Positions 10,285 to 23,955 of a DNA stretch of 59,279 bases are shown here, piece by piece. This DNA comes from an uncultured Burkholderiales bacterium. Its GTDB lineage: Bacteria; Pseudomonadota; Gammaproteobacteria; Burkholderiales; Burkholderiaceae_E. The first letter of the stretch is position 1, and every line of letters starts with the position of its first letter. Made by a program: the position numbers and the translations under genes. The notes under the pieces were generated by a model that had not been told where the DNA came from, did no database searches, and saw only the letters and a program-made list of their open reading frames with translations. The stretch is taken from positions 1 to 59,279 of the forward strand of contig CAIVAS010000260.1 in the NCBI GenBank assembly GCA_903903975.1, read 5' to 3'.

Positions 10285-11451
10285 ATGATTCGTCGCCTCG
10301 ATTGCACATGGCAGATTTCGCTGCGCGCTGCATGCTGCGCGGCACTGCTTTTCGCCGCGGGCTGCGAAAAACCCGCTGCACCGCCACCGCCCCCGCCGCC
10401 TGAAGTCACCGTGATCAAGGTCGAGGTTCGCGATACGCCGGTGGTCAACGAATTTGTGGCGCTGACGCAAAGCCCGCAGCAGGTCAGCATCGTTGCGCGG
10501 GTCAGTGGCTTTCTCGACAAACAGCGCTACACCGAAGGGACAGTGGTCAAGCCCGGGCAGATCCTGTTCGAGATGGACAAGAAGCCCTTCATCGTGCAAC
10601 TCGATGGCGCCCGGGCCTCACAGGCAAGCGCCAAAGCGGCCCATGACACCGCGCTTGCCAATCTGAAGCGCGTCAAGCCACTGGTCGAGCTCAATGCGCT
10701 GTCGCAAAAAGACCTCGATGATGCAACCGGCCAGGAGCAGACAACCAAGGCTTCGCTCGAACAGGCCACGGCCAGCGTCGAGAGCGCGAAACTCAATCTG
10801 TCGTACACCACCATCGCCTCACCCTTGCGCGGTGTCGCCGCCGCCGCACAGCAAAAGGAAGGCGCTTATCTCAGCGCACAGAACAATCTGCTGACCACGG
10901 TCTCGTCGCTCAACCCGATGTGGGCCAACTTCAGCATCTCCGAAAACGAACTGTCGGCCTTGCGCAATGAAGTCCGGGCCGGTCGGCTGAAAGGCCCCCA
11001 AAACAATGTGCTTTCGGCCGAAATCGTATTGAGCGACGGCAGCACCTTTGCGCATACCGGCTCGATCTCGTTCATCGATCCGGCCTACAACCCCCAGACA
11101 GGCACCTTCCTGATCCGGGTCACAGTGACCAACCCCGATGGCGAACTGCGGCCCAATCAGTATGTGAAGGTCCGACTCAAGGGCGCAACGCGACCCAATG
11201 CCATCCTTGTGCCTCAGCGTGCCGTGCAACAGGGCTCCAAGGGGCATTTCGTCTGGGTGATCGATGCCGATGGCCGGGTTGAAAATCGCCCGGTTGCGGT
11301 CGGCGACTGGTATGGCGACCAGTGGTTCATCAACGATGGCCTGAAGGCGGGTGATCAGGTGGTGGTCGACGGCGGTCTGAAGCTGAAAGCGGGTGATACC
11401 GCGAAGGTGTCCGCAGCGGCATCGGCCGCACCCGCCGCGAAGAAACCCTGA
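10285..11451 (+). CDS. RND efflux periplasmic adaptor lipoprotein (MFP, AcrA/MexA-like)
   Basis: A 388-residue membrane-fusion protein linking the inner-membrane pump to the outer-membrane channel. A lipoprotein signal ends in the lipobox 'LLFAAGC', followed by a proline run and a beta-barrel/lipoyl segment ('SIVARVSGFLDKQRYTEGTVVKPGQILFEMDK'). An alpha-hairpin with the ALNALSQKDLDDA region and C-terminal 'VKVRLKGATRPNAILVPQRAV' and 'GLKAGDQVVVDGGLKLKAGD' complete the fold. The ATG at 10285 is chosen because the lipoprotein signal starts there. It is the first gene of the efflux operon, 18 nt before the pump. No local repressor is visible. Confidence 0.95.
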   Translation: MIRRLDCTWQISLRAACCAALLFAAGCEKPAAPPPPPPPEVTVIKVEVRDTPVVNEFVALTQSPQQVSIVARVSGFLDKQRYTEGTVVKPGQILFEMDKKPFIVQLDGARASQASAKAAHDTALANLKRVKPLVELNALSQKDLDDATGQEQTTKASLEQATASVESAKLNLSYTTIASPLRGVAAAAQQKEGAYLSAQNNLLTTVSSLNPMWANFSISENELSALRNEVRAGRLKGPQNNVLSAEIVLSDGSTFAHTGSISFIDPAYNPQTGTFLIRVTVTNPDGELRPNQYVKVRLKGATRPNAILVPQRAVQQGSKGHFVWVIDADGRVENRPVAVGDWYGDQWFINDGLKAGDQVVVDGGLKLKAGDTAKVSAAASAAPAAKKP

Positions 11452-11469
11452 CGCCGGTCGGACGCAAGC

Positions 11470-14400
11470 ATGTTTTCAAGGTTTTTCATCGAACGCCCGA
11501 TCTTTGCGACCGTGCTGTCACTGCTGATCGTGCTGGCAGGACTGGTCTCGGTGACGGCCTTGCCGGTGGCGCAGTATCCGAACATCACCCCGGTACAGAT
11601 CACGGTGACCACCACCTACCCCGGTGCGGATGCCAAGACCGTCGGTGATTCGGTGGCCTCGCCGATCGAGGCCCAGATCAACGGCGTCGACAACATGATG
11701 TACATGACGTCGGTGAGCTCGAATACCGGGCAGCTGACGATCACGGTCTATTTCACGCTCGACACCGATCCGGACACCGCGCAGGTCCAGGTCCAGAACC
11801 GGGTGAACCTCGCCGCACCTCAACTGCCAAGCGCGGTGGCGCAATACGGCGTATCGGTGCAGAAGAAGTCAGCCAGTACGCTGATGATCATCGGGCTCTA
11901 CGACAAGGACGCCCGTTACTCGCCCGATTACTTGCGCAATTACGCAAATGTCTATGTGCTCGATGCGATCAAGCGGATCGAAGGCGCCGGCCAGGCGCAG
12001 ATTTTTGGTGTGCCCGACCAGGCCATGCGACTGTGGATGAACCCCGATCGAATGGCCTCGCTCGGCATCACCACCTCCGACATCCAGTCCGCGGTCTCCA
12101 GCCAGAACGCAGTGATCGGCGCGGGGCAGATCAATCAGGAGCCCTCCACCGGGAAAGTCGATCTCAACTTTCCGGTGCTGACCCAGTCGCCCTACATCGA
12201 CCCGCGCAAATACGAAGACATCATCCTGCGCGCCAATGCCGACGGCAGTGCGATTGTTCGCCTCAAGGATGTTGCGCGTGCCGAAACCGGGCGCCGCGCC
12301 TACATCGACGACAACCGCCTCAACGGCATGCCGGCCACACCTATCGCGATCTATCAGCAGCCGGGGGCCAACGGCCTCGATGTCTCAAAGGCGGTGCGCA
12401 AGGCGATGGAGGATCTCAAGAAGACGATGCCCGCAGGCATCGACTATGTGATCGCTCTGGACACCACCGACTTCGTTCGCCTGTCGATCGAGGAAGTCAT
12501 CCATACGCTGCTTGAAGCCATCGTGCTGGTGGTGCTGGTGGTCTACCTGTTCCTTCAGAACCTGCGGGCAACCCTGATCTGCATCGTCGCGATCTTCGTG
12601 TCGCTGATCGGTACCTTCACCGGCATGCTGGCACTCGGTTTTTCGATCAATCAGCTCACGCTGTTCGGCATGGTGCTGGCCATTGGCATCGTGGTGGACG
12701 ATGCCATCGTGGTGGTCGAAAACGTCGAGCGCAATATGGTCGAGCATCACCTTGACGCCAAAGCCGCCTCGATCAAGGCGATGCAAGAGGTGTCGGGCCC
12801 GGTGATTGCGGTGGTGCTGGTGATGGCTGCGGTCTTTATTCCCGCGGCTTTCCTGCCCGGCACAACCGGCCAGCTCTACAAGCAGTTCGCGCTCACCATC
12901 GTGCTGTCGGTGGCGCTGTCGGGCCTGGTGGCCCTGACACTCACGCCAGCCATGGCGGCGCTACTGCTCAAGCACTCCGACAAACCACAGCGCGGCTTTT
13001 TCGCAGCCTTCAACCGGTGGTTCGAGCGCCTGACCAAGTCCTACGGCCGCAGTGTCCAGTTCATCATCCGGCGACTGCTGGTGTCGGGCGTGGTCATTGC
13101 GGTCATGGTCGCCGGCATCTTCTTGCTGTTTCGCGAACTGCCAACCAGCTTCGTGCCCAATGAAGATCAGGGCTATGTGCTCGGTCAGATCATCATGCCC
13201 GACTCGGCCACGCTGCCGCGCACCGCAAAGACCAGCGAGCAGATCGACGCGATTTTTGCGAAGAACCCGGCGGTGGCCAATCGCACGATCATCAATGGCT
13301 TCAGCCTGATCGACGGCCAATTCAAAGCCAACACCGCGACGTTTTTCATCACCTTCACCGACTTCAAGGATCGCTACGCCACGACCGAGAAGGCCCGTAG
13401 CGAGAACGCCCGCGCGATCCTGACGGGTGCGGCCACCGAGGCGCGCGACACCGTCGAGACCGGCGTGATGATCCCGATCGCGCCGCCCGCGATTCCGGGC
13501 ATCGGTACCACCGGCGGCTTCGAATTCTGGATCCAGGACAAGTCCTCGGGCGACCCGGCAAAGCTCAACCAGGTCACACAGAAATTCATTGCCGACCTCG
13601 GCAGCCGCCCGGAGCTCTCGGGCGTGCGAACCACGTTCAGGGCGGTCTCCCAGCAACTCAGGGTCAATGTCGACCGGTCGCGCGCGCTGCTGCTCAATGT
13701 TCCGATCAGCGACGTGAATGCCGCGCTGCAGGCGCAGTTCGGCTCGATTGTAGTCAGCCAGTTCACCGAGTACAGCCGGGTCTGGAACGTGATCCTGCAG
13801 GCCGATGCGCCCTATCGCCAAACGCCCACCGATCTGACCAAGCTCTACACCCGGTCGAGCAGTGGTCAGATGGTGCCGCTGTCGGCGATCGCCACCACCG
13901 AATATGTTGTCGGCCCTGACCTCATGCCGCACTTCAACGGCTTTCCAGCGGCACAGGTCACCGGTGGTGCAGCGCCCGGCTTCAGCTCGGGCGATGCCAT
14001 CAAGGCCATGCAGGAAACGGCCCGCACCTCCTTGCCTGCCGGCTACGACTTCGCCTGGTCGGGCATGGCCTATCAGGAGCTGCAAGCCGGCAGCAGCTCG
14101 GCCTTCGCCTTTGTCTTCGGCATCCTGATCGTCTTCCTCATCCTGGCCGCGATGTACGAATCCTGGGCCCTGCCGGGTGCAGTGCTGACCGCAGTGCCTT
14201 TCGGCATCATCGGCGCGCTGCTGGCCACCTGGGCACGGGGGCTGGAGAATGACGTCTACTTTCAGATCGGACTGCTGGTTCTGGTGGGTCTTGCCGCGAA
14301 AAACGCGATTCTGATCGTCGAATTCGCGGTCGAGCTCAGGCAGCAGGGCAAGTCGGCGCTCGAGGCTGCGGTTGAGGCCGGCGAGCTGAGGCTGCGCCCG

Positions 14401-14664
14401 ATCATCATGACCTCGCTCGCGTTCATCCTCGGCTGCGTTCCGCTGGCGATCTCGGTCGGTGCCGGCGCAAATTCACGCCATTCGCTTGGCACCGGCATCA
14501 TCGGCGGCATGATCGGCGCCAGCACGCTCGCCCTGCTCTTCGTGCCGCTCTTTTTTCTGCTCTTCGACAAGCTTTCGAGGCGTGCATCGCCCGCCGCGGC
14601 AACCGGCTCGACCGATGACCGGCAAACACCCCATCACCCGGCGTCTCGCGACAAGGATGAGTGA
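11470..14664 (+). CDS. RND-HAE1 multidrug efflux pump, inner-membrane subunit (AcrB/MexB-like)
   Basis: A 1064-residue proton-driven exporter, of full family length. It starts with the canonical 'MFSRFFIERPIFATVLSLLIVLAG'-type first helix and 'LPVAQYPNITPVQI'. Proton-relay residues are present: the Asp pair in TM4 ('GIVVDDAIVVVENVERNM') and the Lys in TM10 ('LAAKNAILIVEF'). Porter and docking domains are uninterrupted. It exports hydrophobic or amphipathic compounds from the inner leaflet and periplasm. It forms a tripartite complex with the flanking adaptor and channel, and its stop overlaps the start region of the channel gene. Substrate range cannot be read from sequence. Confidence 0.97.
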   Translation: MFSRFFIERPIFATVLSLLIVLAGLVSVTALPVAQYPNITPVQITVTTTYPGADAKTVGDSVASPIEAQINGVDNMMYMTSVSSNTGQLTITVYFTLDTDPDTAQVQVQNRVNLAAPQLPSAVAQYGVSVQKKSASTLMIIGLYDKDARYSPDYLRNYANVYVLDAIKRIEGAGQAQIFGVPDQAMRLWMNPDRMASLGITTSDIQSAVSSQNAVIGAGQINQEPSTGKVDLNFPVLTQSPYIDPRKYEDIILRANADGSAIVRLKDVARAETGRRAYIDDNRLNGMPATPIAIYQQPGANGLDVSKAVRKAMEDLKKTMPAGIDYVIALDTTDFVRLSIEEVIHTLLEAIVLVVLVVYLFLQNLRATLICIVAIFVSLIGTFTGMLALGFSINQLTLFGMVLAIGIVVDDAIVVVENVERNMVEHHLDAKAASIKAMQEVSGPVIAVVLVMAAVFIPAAFLPGTTGQLYKQFALTIVLSVALSGLVALTLTPAMAALLLKHSDKPQRGFFAAFNRWFERLTKSYGRSVQFIIRRLLVSGVVIAVMVAGIFLLFRELPTSFVPNEDQGYVLGQIIMPDSATLPRTAKTSEQIDAIFAKNPAVANRTIINGFSLIDGQFKANTATFFITFTDFKDRYATTEKARSENARAILTGAATEARDTVETGVMIPIAPPAIPGIGTTGGFEFWIQDKSSGDPAKLNQVTQKFIADLGSRPELSGVRTTFRAVSQQLRVNVDRSRALLLNVPISDVNAALQAQFGSIVVSQFTEYSRVWNVILQADAPYRQTPTDLTKLYTRSSSGQMVPLSAIATTEYVVGPDLMPHFNGFPAAQVTGGAAPGFSSGDAIKAMQETARTSLPAGYDFAWSGMAYQELQAGSSSAFAFVFGILIVFLILAAMYESWALPGAVLTAVPFGIIGALLATWARGLENDVYFQIGLLVLVGLAAKNAILIVEFAVELRQQGKSALEAAVEAGELRLRPIIMTSLAFILGCVPLAISVGAGANSRHSLGTGIIGGMIGASTLALLFVPLFFLLFDKLSRRASPAAATGSTDDRQTPHHPASRDKDE

Positions 14665-14665
14665 G

Positions 14666-16114
14666 ATGCGCCTTGCGCTGCGGCTGTCCAGCCTGTGCCT
14701 GGCCGTGATCGCAGGCCTGAGTGTGAGCCTGAGCGGCTGCATGGTGGTCGGACCTGATTATTCCCGTCCGCCGGTTCAGGCGCCGGCGTCCTACCGCGAG
14801 ACCGACCCCACCGCGCGCGACTTAGCCGACCTCGGCGACCTCGCCTGGTGGAAGCAGTTCGGTGATCCGGTGCTTGATGCGCTGATCGCCGAAGCGGTGG
14901 CCAGCAATTACTCGGTCAAGGTCGCGCTCGCCAATGTCGAGGCGGCGTCGGCCATTCTGATGCAGCAGCGCTCGGCGCTCTATCCGCAGGTCGGTTATCA
15001 GGGCAAAGGACAGCACCTGAACCTGAGCAATCAGTCCGAAATCAATGGCGTGCAGCTTGGATCGGCTGCCCCGAACTCTCAGACCACCTACAGCCTGATG
15101 CTCAGCGCCAGCTGGGAGCTTGATCTGTGGGGGCGCATTCGTCGGCTCTCGGAGTCGGCCCAGGCGAATATCCTGGCAAACGATGCCGCCCGCCGGGGCG
15201 TCGTGCTGTCGCTGGTCGGATCAGTCGCCAATGCCTATATTCAGCTGCGATCGCTCGACGAGCAACTCGCCATCGCCAGACGCACTCTGGGCACCTATGC
15301 CGAGTCGGTGCGCCTCTTCGAGCTGCAGTTCAAGTACGGCCAGATCTCGCTGCTCACGCTCGAGCAGTCGCGCTCGCAGTACGAAGCGGCGGCGGCGGTC
15401 ATTCCCCAGCTCGAAAACAGCATCGCCGTCACTGAAAACAGTCTGTCGGCATTGCTTGGTCGCAATCCCGGACCGATCCCGCGGGGCAAGACCCTGACCG
15501 AACTCATGCGCCCGGCGGTACCCACCGGGTTGCCCTCCCAGTTGCTCGAGCGGCGCCCGGACATCGATCAGGCCGAGCAGCAGCTGATCGCTGCCAATGC
15601 CCTGATCGGGGCTGCCAAGGCACTCTATTTTCCGAGCATTTCGCTCACAGGCGGCCTGGGCGCCTCGAGCAACCAGCTGTCGAATCTGATCTCGGGCGGA
15701 AAGATCACGACCGCGCTCGGCGCGGCGATCACCGGACCGCTCTTTACCGGCGGCCTGATCGCAGGTCAGGTCAATCAGGCGCAGGCGCAGCAAAAAGCCG
15801 CAATGTTCAACTACCTGTCAGTGGTGCAATCGGCGTTCGCCGACGTCAACAATGCGCTAGTCGGCCGAATCAAACTGGGCGAACAGGTCCGGGCCGAGAA
15901 AAAGCGGGTCGATGCGCTGAGTGAAACCCTGCGCCTGTCGACCCTGCGCTATGACGGCGGCTATTCCGATTACCTGTCGGTGCTGTATGCCCAGCAGCAG
16001 CTCTTCCCGGCTGAGCTCGCCTACGCCCAGGACCTCGGGCAATCGCTCGCCGCGGTGGTCAAGGTCTATCTGGCCATGGGCGGCAGCTGGGTCGACGCTG
16101 CCGCCAATCCTTAG
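14666..16114 (+). CDS. outer-membrane efflux channel lipoprotein (OprM/NodT family)
   Basis: A 482-residue trimeric channel protein completing the tripartite pump. A lipoprotein signal ends in 'VSLSGC', followed by the family motif 'VGPDYSRPPVQAPASYRE'. Two OEP repeats follow, including 'LAWWKQFGDPVLDALI', 'SWELDLWGRIRR' and the second-repeat 'RRPDIDQAEQQLIAANALIGAAKALYFPSISLTG'. The ATG at 14666 has AAGGA about 8 nt upstream. An alternative ATG at 14657 overlaps the pump gene but has its purine stretch too close. It is convergent with the first Bug receptor, with only 7 nt between stops and no room for a terminator. Confidence 0.95.
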   Translation: MRLALRLSSLCLAVIAGLSVSLSGCMVVGPDYSRPPVQAPASYRETDPTARDLADLGDLAWWKQFGDPVLDALIAEAVASNYSVKVALANVEAASAILMQQRSALYPQVGYQGKGQHLNLSNQSEINGVQLGSAAPNSQTTYSLMLSASWELDLWGRIRRLSESAQANILANDAARRGVVLSLVGSVANAYIQLRSLDEQLAIARRTLGTYAESVRLFELQFKYGQISLLTLEQSRSQYEAAAAVIPQLENSIAVTENSLSALLGRNPGPIPRGKTLTELMRPAVPTGLPSQLLERRPDIDQAEQQLIAANALIGAAKALYFPSISLTGGLGASSNQLSNLISGGKITTALGAAITGPLFTGGLIAGQVNQAQAQQKAAMFNYLSVVQSAFADVNNALVGRIKLGEQVRAEKKRVDALSETLRLSTLRYDGGYSDYLSVLYAQQQLFPAELAYAQDLGQSLAAVVKVYLAMGGSWVDAAANP

Positions 16115-16121
16115 GCGTCGC

Positions 16122-17120
16122 TTAGTCGAGCTGGATATTCTCGCGCCTGATCACTTCACCCCACTGGGTCGTTTCTGCCCGAATTCGACCGGCGAAGGTC
16201 TGCGGGTCGAGCAGTTCGATCTTTCCCTGATTGAGCAGCCCCTGCACCGCAGCCGGATCGTCGCGCGAACCGAGTATGGCTGCGTAGAGCGTGTCGACGA
16301 TCGCTGACGGCGTCTTGGCGGGCGCAAGCACACCCAGCCAGAAGGGCACGTCAAAGCCGGGGTATCCCGACTCGATCATGGTCGGGACATCGGGCAGATC
16401 GCGCCAGCGCGCCGCCGTCGAGACCGCGAGCGCCTTGAGCTTGCCCGACTTCACATTCGGCACGGTGTTGGGCGTATCGAGCAGCACATCGATTTCCTTG
16501 CCGATCACACCGAGCTGCGCATTCACACCGCTCTTGTACGGGACATGCGTTGTCTTGATGCCGGCACGCTGATTGATCAGCTCAAAACCCAGATGGGCGA
16601 GATTGCCCGGCCCGCCGGAGCCATACGTGATCTCGCCCGGCTTGCGCTTGGCCAGCGCGACCAGCTCGGCCACGGTATTGACGCCGGCAAGCCGCTCATT
16701 GGCCGGGTTGATCGTCATGATGAAAGGCGCCGAGACCACCATCGAGACAGGCGTGAAATCGCGCTCGGGCAAATAGCCGAGCTTTTTGTAGACCTGCGGA
16801 TTGACCGTGATGCTGCTCGAATTGGTGACCAGCAGGGTGTAGCCATCGGACGCAGAGCGGGCTACCTCGGCTGCGCCGAGTGCGCCATTGGCGCCCGGCC
16901 TGTTCTCGACCAACACCGGCTGGCCAAGCTTGATGCGCATCTGTTCGGCAAGCACCCGGGCAATGCCATCGGTGGCACTGCCGGGCGGAAATCCGGTCAC
17001 CAGACGAATCGGCTTGCCGGGCCACGACTGGCCTTTGGCCATCGGCGCGAGGGTGGTCATCAGCGCTGCAACCGACGCGCCCATCAGCGATCGACGTGAA
17101 AATCCCCTGTTTCCTGCCAT
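16122..17120 (-). CDS. Bug/TctC family tripartite tricarboxylate transporter substrate-binding protein 1
   Basis: A 332-residue periplasmic binding protein of the Bug family, which is greatly expanded in Burkholderiales and binds carboxylates. Typical motifs are 'WPGKPIRLVTGFPPGSATD' after the signal, 'VENRPGANGALGAAEVARSASDGYTLL', and 'GGPGNLAHLGFELINQ'. The leader contains 'FSRRSLMG', a twin-arginine-like motif, so Tat export is possible. The ATG at 17120 has CGGAGA upstream. No tctA/tctB membrane genes are nearby, as is usual for orphan Bug receptors. It lies 70 nt downstream of ygiQ on the same strand. Confidence 0.94.
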   Translation of the reverse strand: MAGNRGFSRRSLMGASVAALMTTLAPMAKGQSWPGKPIRLVTGFPPGSATDGIARVLAEQMRIKLGQPVLVENRPGANGALGAAEVARSASDGYTLLVTNSSSITVNPQVYKKLGYLPERDFTPVSMVVSAPFIMTINPANERLAGVNTVAELVALAKRKPGEITYGSGGPGNLAHLGFELINQRAGIKTTHVPYKSGVNAQLGVIGKEIDVLLDTPNTVPNVKSGKLKALAVSTAARWRDLPDVPTMIESGYPGFDVPFWLGVLAPAKTPSAIVDTLYAAILGSRDDPAAVQGLLNQGKIELLDPQTFAGRIRAETTQWGEVIRRENIQLD

Positions 17121-17190
17121 CTGGTGTCTCCGATCATTGTTTTGTGGGCAAGGGCCCGGTTCTTTGCCCGAGGCCCTGCGCAGGAAGATA

Positions 17191-19605
<2,415 letters not shown>

Positions 19606-19647
19606 CAGCCCGCTATTGTCCCCCGAAACCGGGGAACACACCCATCT

Positions 19648-20628
19648 TTACTCGACTGTCGCTCCCGACAGTTTGACGATACGCCCCATTCGCTCGGTCT
19701 CGCTGCGGATCAGCGCAGTGACTTTGTCGGGCGTCATGTTCATCGGCACCATGCCCTGGGTGACCAGCTGCTGGTCGACGAACTCGCGGTTATCCAGCAG
19801 GGTGGCCACCGCCGCATTCAATTTTGCGATGACCTCGCGCGGCGTGCCGACGGGCGCAAAAAACGCGTACCAGGCGCCGATATCCATGTCCTTGTAACCG
19901 ACCTCGGCAAAGGTCGGCACATCGGGCAGCAGGGCCGAGCGCTTTTCACCTGAAATTGCCAGCGCCTTGACCTTGCCCGACTTCAGAAAGCCCTGGATCG
20001 TCGTAATCGCCGGGAAAGTGAAGACCACCTGACCGCCGATCACATCCGCCACCGCGGGCGCCGACCCCTTGTAGGGCACATGCACGATGTCGGTGGCCGT
20101 GAGCTTCTTGTACATCTCGCCCATGAGGTGCGCCTGACTGCCCACCCCATAGGACCCATAACTGATCTTGCCCGACTGGGCTTTCGTATAGGCCACCAGT
20201 TCGCTGAAGGTATTGACCGGCAGGGTCGAGGACACCACCAGCGCCAGATTCAGATAGGCGACGGTTGCCACCGGCACGAAGTCGCGAGCCATGTTGTAGG
20301 ACAGCGAGGAAAAGAGCACCGGGTTCAGCACGAAGGTCGCATCGTTGGTGAACAGCAGCGTGTAGCCGTCGGCCGGCGCCTTGGCAACCGCATCGGCACC
20401 GATGCCCGAGTTGGCACCCGGCTTGTTCTCGACCAGTACGCTCTGACCGAGCTGCTCACCAAGCCGCTGGGCAACCGTGCGAGCCATGATGTCGGTCGCA
20501 CCGCCCGGCGCATAGGGCACCACGATCCGGATCGGCTTGTTGGGATAAGCGGTTTGTGCCTGCAGCCCGCAGACCGGCGCCAGACTCATCATCGCTGCCA
20601 TGAAACTGGCCCTGAACCATCCACGCAT
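19648..20628 (-). CDS. Bug/TctC family substrate-binding protein 2
   Basis: A 326-residue periplasmic binding protein. A signal peptide (about 1-25, ending 'CGLQAQ') precedes 'YPNKPIRIVVPYAPGGATDIMART'. 'VENKPGANSGIGADAVAKAPADGYTLLF' and 'GSYGVGSQAHLMGEMYKK' follow. The ATG at 20628 is favoured by GGGGAG 8 nt upstream; an earlier ATG at 20649 has no such site. It is downstream of two Baeyer-Villiger-type monooxygenase genes and upstream of ygiQ. It could supply or sense a carboxylate linked to those enzymes, but that is inference from position only. Confidence 0.94.
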   Translation of the reverse strand: MRGWFRASFMAAMMSLAPVCGLQAQTAYPNKPIRIVVPYAPGGATDIMARTVAQRLGEQLGQSVLVENKPGANSGIGADAVAKAPADGYTLLFTNDATFVLNPVLFSSLSYNMARDFVPVATVAYLNLALVVSSTLPVNTFSELVAYTKAQSGKISYGSYGVGSQAHLMGEMYKKLTATDIVHVPYKGSAPAVADVIGGQVVFTFPAITTIQGFLKSGKVKALAISGEKRSALLPDVPTFAEVGYKDMDIGAWYAFFAPVGTPREVIAKLNAAVATLLDNREFVDQQLVTQGMVPMNMTPDKVTALIRSETERMGRIVKLSGATVE

Positions 20629-20671
20629 CGAAGTGCTCCCCAAACTCATTGTTTTGACCCTCTGTTTTTCC

Positions 20672-20696
20672 TGCGCCGGCCCGGCAGGCCAGCGCA
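20672..20696. other. GC-rich hairpin between monooxygenase and Bug genes
   Basis: Arms TGCGCCGGCC (20672-20681) and GGCCAGCGCA (20687-20696) pair over 10 positions, one of them a G-T wobble in the minus-strand transcript, around a 5-nt loop. In the minus-strand transcript it is followed by an A-run, not a U-run, so it is not a canonical intrinsic terminator. It may stabilise the upstream mRNA 3' end and uncouple expression of the monooxygenase and receptor. Confidence 0.45.
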
Positions 20697-20709
20697 GACT
20701 CGCTCTTGC

Positions 20710-22329
<1,620 letters not shown>

Positions 22330-22342
22330 CATCTCTCCGCGG

Positions 22343-23863
22343 TCACTTGAAAATCAGGGCGCCGTCGTCGAGATCGGCAACAGGCAGTTCATCTTTTTCG
22401 GTCATGTAATCCTGACCGTGCTTCCAGGGGTGGCGATCGCCCTGCTTGGGCATCAGATGCAGTCCGCGCATGATGTAGCCCGGATTGAAGTTGCCCGGAT
22501 CAACCCAGGGCGACAAGGGCATGCCCTGATCCTGCGGCCGCAGCGCCGGGGTCACGACCGTGGCGTGCCGAGCTTCCATCTCCTTGAGCAGACGGCAGAT
22601 GAAATCGGCAACGATGTCGACCCGCAGCGTCCAACTCGCTCTGAAATAGCCGAAGACCCAAAGCATATTCGGCACACCGGTGAACATCAGCCCGCGGTAG
22701 CTCACGGTGCTTGCGAAATCGAGCGGCTTGCCGTCGATCGAAAACGCGATGTCTCCGAGCACATTCAGATTGAAGCCGGTGGCGGTGATGATCACATCGG
22801 CATCAAGCTGGGCACCCGATTTCAGCAGCAGCCCGGCCTCGTTGTAGGTGTCGATCTCATCGGTGACCACCGAGGCTTTGCCACTGCGGATCCCACGAAA
22901 CAGATCGCCATCAGGGATGAAGGCAATGCGCTGCTTCCAGGGCGCATAGCGCGGCGTGAAATGCTTGGCGACATCGTAGTCTTCGCCGAGATAAGCCTTC
23001 ACTCCGCCCAGCAGTTCGCGGGTGACCGCCTCGGGCTCGGTCTCGCAGCGACGGGTGAAAGCCGACTGATCGAACAGGATCTTGCGACGCACGATCTCGT
23101 GGATCCAGGCTTCGTCGATGTCGAGCTCGCGCAAGGTATCGGCGAGCACATTGGCATTGCGGCCGGTGATGAAGTAGGTCGGCGAGCGCTGCAGCAGCGT
23201 CACATGAGCGCACTTTGCCGCGATCGCCGGAACGATGGTGGCAGCGGTTGCGCCCGAGCCGATCACCACCACCCGCTTGCCGGTCAGATCGATGTCTTCG
23301 GGCCAATTCTGGGGGTGAACGATTTCGCCCTTGAAGCGGTCCATACCCGGCCATTCCGGCGTATAGCCCTGCGAGTGGCGGTAGTAGCCCTGGCACATCC
23401 ACAAAAAACGCGTCGAGATGCGCAAGGTTTCGCCGGTGTCCAGACGGGTGACCTCAAGGTGCCAAAGCCGGTCTTGGCCAGACCAGGCGGCTGAGTCGAT
23501 GCGATGCCGGTAACGGATATGCCTGGCCAGATCGTTGTCCTCGATGACCTCTTTCATGTAGGTCAGGATCTTGTCGGCCGAGGCGATCGGTGCGCCGGTC
23601 CAGGGCTTGAAGCGATAGCCGAAGGTGTAAAGATCGCTGTCGGATCGAATGCCGGGATAACGGTGGGTGCGCCAGGTGCCGCCGTAGTCATCCTGGGTTT
23701 CGAGGATGACGAAGCGGGTCTCGGGTGATTGTGTCCTGAGATGCCAGGCTGCGCCGATACCGGAGATCCCGGCGCCGACAATCAGCATGTCGAAGGTTTC
23801 GCCCGATCGTTCGGGCTTTGAACCTGCCCGGGCGCTTGGCTCGGCGGTTACGGTCGTTGTCAT
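22343..23863 (-). CDS. flavin-containing monooxygenase, Baeyer-Villiger-like (2)
   Basis: A 506-residue NAD(P)-binding flavin monooxygenase. FAD motif 'DMLIVGAGISGIGAAWHLR', then 'GGTWRTHRYPGIRSDSDLYTFGY', the EtaA-like signature. The BVMO fingerprint is a variant with H-P instead of H-T ('FKGEIVHPQNWP'), seen in the EtaA-like branch. The NADPH motif is 'VVVIGSGATAATIVPAIA'. The ATG at 23863 has CGGAGA upstream and begins where similarity starts. It is divergent from the di-haem peroxidase (92 nt between starts) and is first of the monooxygenase operon. Confidence 0.92.
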   Translation of the reverse strand: MTTTVTAEPSARAGSKPERSGETFDMLIVGAGISGIGAAWHLRTQSPETRFVILETQDDYGGTWRTHRYPGIRSDSDLYTFGYRFKPWTGAPIASADKILTYMKEVIEDNDLARHIRYRHRIDSAAWSGQDRLWHLEVTRLDTGETLRISTRFLWMCQGYYRHSQGYTPEWPGMDRFKGEIVHPQNWPEDIDLTGKRVVVIGSGATAATIVPAIAAKCAHVTLLQRSPTYFITGRNANVLADTLRELDIDEAWIHEIVRRKILFDQSAFTRRCETEPEAVTRELLGGVKAYLGEDYDVAKHFTPRYAPWKQRIAFIPDGDLFRGIRSGKASVVTDEIDTYNEAGLLLKSGAQLDADVIITATGFNLNVLGDIAFSIDGKPLDFASTVSYRGLMFTGVPNMLWVFGYFRASWTLRVDIVADFICRLLKEMEARHATVVTPALRPQDQGMPLSPWVDPGNFNPGYIMRGLHLMPKQGDRHPWKHGQDYMTEKDELPVADLDDGALIFK

Positions 23864-23955
23864 GGCAGAAGTCTCCGTTTGGTGCCAGTTTACTGGCTCA
23901 GCAGAACTGCGGCGAACCGGTACCATCGGGGCCTCGACCGATTTCTGATTCATCG

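Noticed and set aside
12961-14085. A 374-codon minus-strand frame inside the RND pump
   Set aside because: The pump is complete and conserved on the plus strand; this frame has no motif.
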